Assembly (NCBI GenBank): GCA_016342325.1
Contig: JAEINR010000016.1
Span: forward strand, 29,301-93,300
Source: Desulfobacterium sp.
GTDB taxonomy: Bacteria; Desulfobacterota; Desulfobacteria; Desulfobacterales; Desulfobacteraceae
Length of the DNA stretch: 64,000 nucleotides
Direction: 5' to 3'
This document shows, in pieces, positions 57,534 through 64,000 of this stretch (position 1 is its first letter; the number at the start of each line of letters is the position of its first letter). A program made the position numbers and the translations under genes. Under the pieces are notes generated by a model. The model was given only the letters and a program-made list of their open reading frames with translations. It made no database searches and was not told the DNA's origin.

Positions 57534-58895
57534 ATGGAAAAATACCTCAATCGAACAAACTTGAATTTCATCAACCAGCTATTCATGCTGGCCCTGCCGA
57601 TCATCTTTCAGAATTTTCTCAGTGCATCCATGGCTCTCATGGATACATTGATGGTGGGTCAATTGAACGAGACCGCCATTGCTGCCGTGGGCATTGCCAA
57701 TCAATTTGTTTTTATTTTTATCGTTGTGCAGTTCGGGACCCACAGCGGAATATCCATCTTTACCGCACAATACTGGGGCCAAAAGGATATCGCCAGCATC
57801 AAGAAGCTTGTGGGAATAGGACTCATGGCCGGGTTTACCGTCTGCTCCTTATTCACCTTTGTGGCCCTGGTCATACCGGACACCATGATGGCCCTGTATT
57901 CCAAAGACACCGATGTGATTCGCCTGGGTTCAGGATATTTACGAATCGTGGGTATCAGTTTTGTGATATCGGTGGTGAGTTATACCTATCGGTATAGCCT
58001 GAGATGCATGGGGGTTGTCAAGCTTCCCATGTACGCCAGCATGATCGCCGTGCCCCTCAATATTGTCCTGAACTACATCCTGATATTCGGGAAACTGGGA
58101 TGTCCTGAACTGGGCGTCAATGGTGCTGCCATTGCCACCTGTATTTCTAGGTTTGCGGAAGGATTTGCCCTGGTAGGCATCGTCTATTATAAAAAATACC
58201 CGATTGCTGCCAAGATTTCAGAAATGCTGGATTTTGACTTCCCATTTTTCAAAAAGATTTTCAGGACATGCTGGCCCGTGTTCCTGAATGAGCTTTTCTG
58301 GGCGATCGGTATCAGCCTGTACAGTCTTGTATATGCAAGGTTAGGCACCGAATCCATTGCAGCGGTCAATATCGTGGCATCCATTGAAAATTTCATGCTG
58401 ATTCCCTTTTACGGCATGTTCCATGCCGGTGCCATCATCATCGGCAACACCATTGGGTCCGGCAGGGATGATGACGCATATCTTTACGGCAAGTACCTCT
58501 TGATATTACAGTTTGTCATGGCAATCTTTGCCGGCGCTATTATGATCCTGTCCGTGGATATGATTCTTTCATTTTTTAAGATCTCTGAAGGGACGTACAT
58601 GAACGCCCATCACCTGATGTTTGTGGCCGGCGCTGTACTGTGTTTCAAGATCACCAATTTTACAAATGTGATCAGTGTGTTAAGGGGAGGAGGCGATACC
58701 CGTTTCGGATTTCTCTTAGATTTCACCGGCATATGGTGCATCGGAGTTCCCATGGCGTTTTTCGGCGCTTTTTTCCTGCACCTGCCGGTGTACTGGGGCA
58801 TGGCACTGGTTGCAACGGAAGAGATCTACAAACTCTGTATAGGCATTGTAAGATTTTCATCACGCAAATGGATAAGGAATCTCGTAAAGGAGTAA
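57534..58895 (+). CDS. MATE-family multidrug efflux pump
   Basis: 453 residues with about 12 membrane helices. The start (FINQLFMLALPIIFQNFL, then ALMDTLMVGQLNETAIAAVG) is typical of MATE transporters, as are the central repeats (ELGVNGAAIATCISRFAE; VFLNELFWAIGISLYSLVYA) and a pseudo-symmetric second half (GSGRDDDAYLYGK; VISVLRGGGDTRFGFLLDF). Such pumps export cationic or drug-like compounds in exchange for Na+ or H+. AGGA precedes the ATG. It directly follows the broken MerR-like frame. Whether it exports the compound made by the operon, more than 7 kb away, cannot be told. Confidence 0.92.
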   Translation: MEKYLNRTNLNFINQLFMLALPIIFQNFLSASMALMDTLMVGQLNETAIAAVGIANQFVFIFIVVQFGTHSGISIFTAQYWGQKDIASIKKLVGIGLMAGFTVCSLFTFVALVIPDTMMALYSKDTDVIRLGSGYLRIVGISFVISVVSYTYRYSLRCMGVVKLPMYASMIAVPLNIVLNYILIFGKLGCPELGVNGAAIATCISRFAEGFALVGIVYYKKYPIAAKISEMLDFDFPFFKKIFRTCWPVFLNELFWAIGISLYSLVYARLGTESIAAVNIVASIENFMLIPFYGMFHAGAIIIGNTIGSGRDDDAYLYGKYLLILQFVMAIFAGAIMILSVDMILSFFKISEGTYMNAHHLMFVAGAVLCFKITNFTNVISVLRGGGDTRFGFLLDFTGIWCIGVPMAFFGAFFLHLPVYWGMALVATEEIYKLCIGIVRFSSRKWIRNLVKE

Positions 58896-58955
58896 TCCCC
58901 CACCCGGATCTTTCGTTTGACAGGCTAAATCCATTGGGATCGAGGGGTGGGGGGA
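58896..58955. terminator. GC-rich inverted repeat between convergent genes
   Basis: TCCCCCACCC (58896-58905) and GGGTGGGGGGA (58945-58955) can pair around a loop of about 39 bases, between the MATE gene (plus) and the helicase gene (minus). No T-run follows, so termination is only suggested by position. Confidence 0.3.
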
Positions 58956-59067
58956 AGCAAAAAATATTCAGCCCCATTGCCTTGATTCTGCAAGGTACCC
59001 GTTAGGATACCTTGCCAAATTCAATTGCCCAGGTCTGGCTACAGGGTCTTTTTCGAAACACCCTGCT

Positions 59068-60666
59068 TTATCTTCTACCCTTAGGTTTGCCCTGTTTAGA
59101 CGATTGCGAAAAACGAGATCCTGATTTAGACGGTTTTTTTCCGGCACTATCCTTTTTCCGGGTCGATCGGGATTTTGAATCCGGTTGGGAGGACTTTTGC
59201 CCCGCCTCTTCGGTTCGCCTGTCGGATCGAAATTTTGATTCCGGTCGGGACGATTTTTTCCCCGCCTCTTCAGTTCGCCTGTCAGATCGGAATTTTGATT
59301 CCGGTCGGGACGACTTTTTCCCGGCTTTTTCAGTTCGCCTGTTGGATCGGGATTTTGATTCCGAGTCTGATCCATAGCTTTTGCCGAAACCTGTCGTTTT
59401 CTCAGTGTTTTTTTTAGAATTCTCCCTTGAGGTCTTTCTTTTACCCACGATCTCTTTTATCGACTTGGCTGCCTTTCTTTCGCTGGCCGAGTTTTCAGGC
59501 CGCAGGAGAACAAAATCCGGAACCGCGCTATCCACGGTATAGCCGTTAATCGTTTCCACGGGGATCTTCTGACCCAGGAGTTTCTCAATGGCCTTAAGAT
59601 GCACCTTTTCATCGTGGCAGACCAGGGAGATGGCAACGCCGCTTACGCCGGCACGACCGGTTCGACCGATACGGTGAACATAATCCTCGGCAACACTCGG
59701 CATATCGTAATTGACCACATAGGGCAGATCGCTGATGTCAAGCCCCCTTGCAGCCACATCCGTTGCTACCAGAATACGACTCTCACCGTTCTTGAACTCA
59801 TTAAGGGTACGTGTTCTTAAAGACTGGCTCTTGTTGCCATGGAGGGCAACGGCACTGATCTTCTTTTCGACAAGTTTCTCCGTGAGCTTGTTTGCCCCGT
59901 GTTTTGTACGGGTAAAAACCAGTACACGGTTCCATTTTCCCTTGGAGATCAAATGGACAAGAAGGGCTCGCTTGGTTGACCGATCCACCAGGTGAACCTT
60001 CTGGGTAACCGATTCTGCCGCCGTGGTGTTGGGCGTCACCTCGATCTGCTCCGGCGCCTCCAACATTATTTCGGCAAGATTACGGATCTGTTGGGTGTAG
60101 GTGGCGGAAAACAGCATGGTCCGGCGTTGGGCGGGAACAAGGTCGAGAACCGCAGAGATCTCATCACTGAATCCCATATCCAGCATTCTGTCCGCCTCGT
60201 CAAAAACCAGGAATTCGATTTTGGAAAGCTTCAGATACCGGTGGAGGGCAAGGTCCAACATGCGGCCCGGTGTGGCCACAAGAATATCGATGCCCCGCCT
60301 CAGACGATCCACCTGGGGATTGATGTTAACCCCGCCGTAAACCACAGAGCATCGAAGGGAGACCAGCCTGGCATAGGCCTTGATGCTCTCTCCCACCTGG
60401 AGCGCAAGCTCACGGGTGGGGACAAGAACGAGTGCCCGGGGGTGACGGCTCCGTCCCCCCTTGGCGTCCTGACGGCTCAAAAGTTCAACCAAAGGGAGTG
60501 CGAAGGCATCTGTTTTTCCCGTTCCGGTCTGGGCCCGGGCTAGGATGTCCCGCCCGTCGAGAATAGCGGGAATAACCCGGGTCTGAATGGGAGTGGGGGC
60601 GGTGTAGCCCTTGGTTTTAACGGCTTTAAGCAGTTCGACCCGAAGGCCAAGTCCATCAAATGACAT
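59068..60666 (-). CDS. rhlE: RhlE-type DEAD-box RNA helicase with repetitive basic tail
   Basis: 532 residues. A complete ATP-dependent RNA helicase core spans about 1-375: Q motif APTPIQTRVIPAIL, Walker A AQTGTGKT, VPTRELA, ATPGRMLD, DEAD box VFDEADRMLDMGF, SAT, LVATDVAARGLDI, HRIGRTGRAG. The sequence is closest in style to the RhlE subgroup. Residues about 400-532 form a disordered, very basic tail with three to four 20-residue repeats (core RTEEAGKKSSRPESKFRSDR). Such tails usually bind RNA. AGGA lies nine bases before the ATG. Independent of the biosynthetic operon. Confidence 0.93.
   Translation of the reverse strand: MSFDGLGLRVELLKAVKTKGYTAPTPIQTRVIPAILDGRDILARAQTGTGKTDAFALPLVELLSRQDAKGGRSRHPRALVLVPTRELALQVGESIKAYARLVSLRCSVVYGGVNINPQVDRLRRGIDILVATPGRMLDLALHRYLKLSKIEFLVFDEADRMLDMGFSDEISAVLDLVPAQRRTMLFSATYTQQIRNLAEIMLEAPEQIEVTPNTTAAESVTQKVHLVDRSTKRALLVHLISKGKWNRVLVFTRTKHGANKLTEKLVEKKISAVALHGNKSQSLRTRTLNEFKNGESRILVATDVAARGLDISDLPYVVNYDMPSVAEDYVHRIGRTGRAGVSGVAISLVCHDEKVHLKAIEKLLGQKIPVETINGYTVDSAVPDFVLLRPENSASERKAAKSIKEIVGKRKTSRENSKKNTEKTTGFGKSYGSDSESKSRSNRRTEKAGKKSSRPESKFRSDRRTEEAGKKSSRPESKFRSDRRTEEAGQKSSQPDSKSRSTRKKDSAGKKPSKSGSRFSQSSKQGKPKGRR
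59133..59372. repeat. 60-bp tandem repeats in the helicase tail
   Basis: Three to four units of about 60 bp, the best between 59190 and 59369, encode the basic Ser/Arg/Lys repeats of the helicase C-terminus. Unit length is a multiple of three, so changes in copy number keep the frame. Confidence 0.8.
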
Positions 60667-60871
60667 ATATTATATCCTGAATGTTCTCTCAATTTTCACG
60701 TTTCAACATACCGGCACAACCTGTCTGTGTCGATATTCAACGGCATCAGGGGCTTATATCATAATTAGATGAGAATGTCCCTGTATTTCCGTAACCGGCA
60801 TCCCAACCCCTCCATTTGCCATGGCACCCGGTAAAATCCCAGGGTTCGATTAAACAGCTTATCCCAAATTT

Positions 60872-61909
60872 CTATTTATGATCATGGCGATGGTGCAGAT
60901 CCGGCCAGTGTTTATGGGCATGCTCCTGGGGGACGTGCTCGTGCCAGTGCACATGGCTCTCTCCTCCATGCCCATGGCTGTGGTGAAGACCATCGTGACG
61001 GTGGCGATGCTGATGGGACATGGCAACGTGGCTATGGCCATGGGCATGTTGCTCGCTGAAGAGGACCATGAGGGAGACCACAATCAGGAGTGCAGCCATG
61101 GCCTGGGCAGGGGTGAACACCTCCCCGAGAACGGTCACAGACAGCAACAAACCGAAAAAGGGCGCCACTGAGAAAACCATCTGGCTGCGAACGGCCCCCA
61201 AGCCCTGGGCTGCCATGACATAGAGTGTGATACTGCACCCATAGGAGACCGCACCAACCAGCAAAGCCACAAGAACAACGCCCGGGCTGCCGGCGCCACC
61301 TGCGACAACACCGCCCAGAACCAGGTTGAACGTGCCGGCCACACTTCCCTTCCACAGGGTGGTCTGGGCGGGGGAGATACCGTCGATAAGCGCGGTAAAA
61401 TGATTGTCAAAGCCCCAGCAGACACATGCCAAAAAGATCAAAAAAGCAGGTAAAATCCCGCCGCCCTCCCCGCCTGCCAGCAGCATTGCGGCAATGAACG
61501 TTCCCCCTGCCGCGCCCCATGCCCGCCGGGAAAGGTGCTCCCGGAACACAAAATGCCCCAGAATCACTGTGGCCACAAGTTCCAGGTTGAGCCAAAGGGA
61601 GGCAGAGCCAGAACTTGCGCTTCTCAATCCAAGCAACAACAGCAACGGCCCAAGGATCCCTCCCAGTAAAATGGCGCCAGTGAGTTGAAGAATCGTATTC
61701 CTTCCGGCGCGCCAAGGCCACCGAAATGCCCGTTCGCGGATCACCACGGGCAGCACCCCCAGGGCGGCGCCAAGGTAAAGCAGTCCGGCCAGGGCTTGGG
61801 CCTCAACACCCCCCAGCAACGCCTTGCTGGCAGGTGTCGCCCCGCCAAAGAGAAGGGCTGAGACCAGCCCAATCATTATAAATCGCCCCGTATTACTTTT
61901 CACTTGCAT
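60872..61909 (-). CDS. EamA/DMT-family transporter with histidine-rich C-terminus
   Basis: 345 residues from the ATG at 61909 (GGGTG seven bases upstream); in-frame starts at 61942 (ATG) and 61978 (TTG) are possible. Ten hydrophobic helices form two EamA repeats (IMIGLVSALLFGGATPASKA; LWLNLELVATVILGHFVFRE; FSVAPFFGLLLSVTVLGEVF). The last 60 residues contain 23 histidines in HxH and HxHxH patterns. That cytoplasmic tail is unusual for drug/metabolite transporters and suggests binding of nickel, zinc or cobalt, so metal transport or metal sensing is a reasonable guess. The substrate is unknown. Confidence 0.88.
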   Translation of the reverse strand: MQVKSNTGRFIMIGLVSALLFGGATPASKALLGGVEAQALAGLLYLGAALGVLPVVIRERAFRWPWRAGRNTILQLTGAILLGGILGPLLLLLGLRSASSGSASLWLNLELVATVILGHFVFREHLSRRAWGAAGGTFIAAMLLAGGEGGGILPAFLIFLACVCWGFDNHFTALIDGISPAQTTLWKGSVAGTFNLVLGGVVAGGAGSPGVVLVALLVGAVSYGCSITLYVMAAQGLGAVRSQMVFSVAPFFGLLLSVTVLGEVFTPAQAMAALLIVVSLMVLFSEQHAHGHSHVAMSHQHRHRHDGLHHSHGHGGESHVHWHEHVPQEHAHKHWPDLHHRHDHK

Positions 61910-62135
61910 GCGTTTCACCCAGTTTGCGACCTTCTTTTTCATACCTTGCCATCGCCATTCTAAAAGGTTCAAGAACAAACAGCAACGGTTAATTCACGCC
62001 GAAGATGAGGATCAAGGGTGGGTATGAAATTCGCATTTTAAACATACAGTGCTTGACAAAAAGAACAAAATCCAGTTCAAACAAAGAAAAGAAACAAAAA
62101 TTAAAACAATTTGAATAGTAAAAGGGAAAAGGTGC

Positions 62136-63941
62136 ATGATCAACCAATTCAAACTGCATAACCTGGGACACCTGGATCAAAAGCCCCCAACCGCCTCGGT
62201 CTTAAGGTTATTTTCAGGTACCAGCCTTGGAATCATGCTGATCTCGGCCCTGGTGATCGCCCTGCTCCATTACCTCGATTTTACCATTAAGATGAATATC
62301 GTCAAGACAAAAGAGATGAGCCGAATCCACATCGGCACCGAGTCCATCGGAAGGCAGTTCAGGGCCATCACCTCCGACCTTAAGTACCTTGCAAACTCCG
62401 GTTACCTGCTGAATTTCATGGACCGTCATACCCAGGAGGATAAAGAGATCCTGGCAAGTGAGTTCCTGGCCATCACCCGCACCAAAGGCATCTATGACCA
62501 GACCCGATATCTGGATAATACAGGCATGGAAATTGTGAGGGTGAACCTTAACGTGGACCGTCCCGGTATCGTTCCTCAAGGGAAACTCCAGAACAAGAGC
62601 AACCGGTATTATTTCAAGGATACAATGGGGATTTCCTGTGGGGAGGTTTTTGTATCGCCCCTGGATCTCAACATTGAAAAGGGTCAAATCGAACAGCCCT
62701 TTAAACCCATGATCCGTTTCGGAATGCCTGCTTGCGACCGCCAGGGACGCAAGCAGGGCGTGGTTCTGTTTAATTATCTGGGCGCCCGGCTGTTAGAACA
62801 CCTCAGGGAGACCCTGGGAGCGGAGGAGAGCCAGCCCATGCTGCTCAACAATGGCGGATTCTGGCTGCTCTCCCCCGCTTCCGCGGACGAATGGGGCTTC
62901 ATGCGCAACAAGGACCACCGCTTTCAGAACCGCTTCCCCGGCATTTGGGAGGAGATAGAGAAAAATAAAAACGGACAGGTCACGACCAAGGCAGGCATTT
63001 TCACCTTTCAGACCATATATCCCCTGGAAGAAGGACAAATCTCCAGTACGGCTGTCGATGACCCGTCCTCAATGAACCGGGAATTCATCCAAGCCAGGAA
63101 TTACCACTGGGTACTGATACTCCATGTACCCAGCCGGCAGATTCTCCAGCAAATTGAGCAGCGATTTTCCCGGGGATTTTTTCAGTTTTGTTTATCCCTG
63201 GTGTTCCTGTTGCCCCTCACATGGCTGTTCAGCAAGGAGCGCATCCGGGCGGTCACCATTGCCAATGAAGCCGGCAATCGCACCGAAAAGTTCGCAAGGA
63301 CAGTGACGGCCCAGCTTGCCGAAGGATTGATGGTCCTAGACCGTGACGGGCAGTTCCAGATGATCAATCCCAAGGCAGAAGCCCTTCTGGGATGGCAGGA
63401 GAACAAATTACTTAACGAAAAAGTTGAGAGAATCCTCCCGGAATTTCAGCAGGATAAAAACAAGTTCGACAATATTGATTGGGCGAATAACGGCATTGTC
63501 AAGCAGGCGGAACCCTTTTATCTTAGGCAGAAAAACGGCGATGAAATTCCCGTTTCTCTCCTGGTTGCCCCCATGTACAATAATGGCACCATGGTGGGGA
63601 CGATCATGACATTTCAAGACATCACAAAGCGGCTGGCCATCGAAGAGAAACTCAAATCCATGGCGGCCCATGATCCCTTGACCGGTGTCAAAAACAGGGG
63701 GGAACTCGAACGCCTGCTGGTCTCAGAGCTTGCCCGGTGCAAACGGTATGGCCGCTCCTATTCCATTTTGATGATCGATATCGACCACTTCAAGAAGATC
63801 AACGACACCCATGGTCATCAACGGGGGGACGAGGTGCTGAAAACCATGTGTCACTATATCCAAACCATTCTCCGTGGGAGTGATGTCATCGGCAGGTACG
63901 GCGGTGAGGAGTTCATCGTGATCCTTAAAGTGGACCCCTGA
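62136..63941 (+). CDS. Membrane-bound Cache-PAS diguanylate cyclase, GGDEF truncated
   Basis: 601 residues. One N-terminal helix (about 28-50), a periplasmic Cache-type sensor domain (about 55-340), a second helix (about 346-366), a PAS domain (about 385-495) and the start of a GGDEF domain (DPLTGVKNRGELERLLV; IDIDHFKKINDTHGHQRGDE; RYGGEEF near 588). The frame stops only eight residues after GGEEF, where a normal GGDEF domain continues for about 70 more residues. The signature residues for GTP and metal binding are present, but the fold is incomplete, so cyclase activity is doubtful. The sequence after the break (about 63932 onwards) looks like the end of an insertion sequence. AAAGG precedes the ATG. 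Confidence 0.88.
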   Translation: MINQFKLHNLGHLDQKPPTASVLRLFSGTSLGIMLISALVIALLHYLDFTIKMNIVKTKEMSRIHIGTESIGRQFRAITSDLKYLANSGYLLNFMDRHTQEDKEILASEFLAITRTKGIYDQTRYLDNTGMEIVRVNLNVDRPGIVPQGKLQNKSNRYYFKDTMGISCGEVFVSPLDLNIEKGQIEQPFKPMIRFGMPACDRQGRKQGVVLFNYLGARLLEHLRETLGAEESQPMLLNNGGFWLLSPASADEWGFMRNKDHRFQNRFPGIWEEIEKNKNGQVTTKAGIFTFQTIYPLEEGQISSTAVDDPSSMNREFIQARNYHWVLILHVPSRQILQQIEQRFSRGFFQFCLSLVFLLPLTWLFSKERIRAVTIANEAGNRTEKFARTVTAQLAEGLMVLDRDGQFQMINPKAEALLGWQENKLLNEKVERILPEFQQDKNKFDNIDWANNGIVKQAEPFYLRQKNGDEIPVSLLVAPMYNNGTMVGTIMTFQDITKRLAIEEKLKSMAAHDPLTGVKNRGELERLLVSELARCKRYGRSYSILMIDIDHFKKINDTHGHQRGDEVLKTMCHYIQTILRGSDVIGRYGGEEFIVILKVDP

Positions 63942-64000
63942 GTCAAGACAAAAAAACAATTAGTTTAAGCTGCACATGGATATTTATCCACAATCATCGC
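63932..64000. mobile_element. Possible insertion-sequence end (cut by window edge)
   Basis: The GGDEF coding sequence breaks off at TGGACCCCTGAGTCAAGACA (63932-63951), which resembles the terminal repeats of IS3-family elements. No transposase is visible because the window ends 50 bp later. Confidence 0.3.

Noticed and set aside
58968..59375. Second minus-strand frame of 135 codons within the helicase tail (and a plus-strand one opposite)
   Set aside because: Both arise from the 60-bp repeats read in other frames; the helicase frame is continuous with an intact core.

Overview
The window is dominated by one minus-strand biosynthetic operon of about 51 kb (from about 50.9 kb down past the left edge). 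It encodes a hybrid polyketide synthase / non-ribosomal peptide synthetase. The host looks like a Gram-negative bacterium of the deltaproteobacterial / Desulfobacterota type. That is a low-confidence inference from the moderately high GC, the lipoprotein and periplasmic receptors, the Cache-type sensor kinases and the general gene style; no marker gene settles it.

Assembly line in transcription order: P1 (43183-50877) GNAT-ACP(no Ser)-KS-AT-DH-cMT-KR-ACP; P2 (38726-43171) KS-DH-KR-ACP; P3 (34202-38713) KS-DH-KR-ACP; P4 (22707-33998) KS-AT-DH-KR-ACP-KS-DH-ER-KR-ACP; P5 (17905-22689) KS-AT-aminotransferase without an ACP; P6 (1578-8108) ACP-C-A-PCP-E-C; P7 (<1-1455) starting with an A domain and running off the window. 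Three of the six elongation modules lack an acyltransferase. If the order is colinear, the acyl part would be a C14, C-methylated, polyunsaturated beta-amino acid joined to an Asn-like residue that is then epimerised. The aminotransferase followed by an Asn module is the logic of iturin/mycosubtilin synthetases, here with a different polyketide half.

The unexpected part lies inside the operon, between the aminotransferase protein P5 and P6, which carries the ACP that the aminotransferase needs. Five co-transcribed genes sit there: a cyclic-peptide-type ABC exporter; a prohibitin/SPFH protein; a lipoprotein fusing a LIV-type periplasmic binding domain to an OppA-type binding domain; and two paralogous proteins. 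Each paralogue has an N-terminal LIV-type binding domain followed by a beta-sandwich and four membrane helices with the hallmarks of a pentameric ligand-gated ion channel. The last four genes are translationally coupled (23-bp, 4-bp and 4-bp overlaps), and the last abuts P6. This looks like a receptor-channel module built into a natural-product operon.

The right part (51-64 kb) is ordinary flanking chromosome: a DUF697 membrane protein; a small membrane protein ATGA-coupled to a truncated Sfp-type phosphopantetheinyl transferase; a hybrid histidine kinase with three receiver domains; a MerR-like regulator broken by a stop codon upstream of a MATE pump; an RhlE-type DEAD-box helicase with a 60-bp-repeat tail; an EamA transporter with a histidine-rich tail; and a diguanylate cyclase whose GGDEF domain is cut off at a sequence resembling an insertion-sequence end. 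Short in-frame tandem repeats recur in the inter-domain linkers of almost every megasynthase gene, and a 77-bp tandem repeat fills the one long gap inside the PKS genes.
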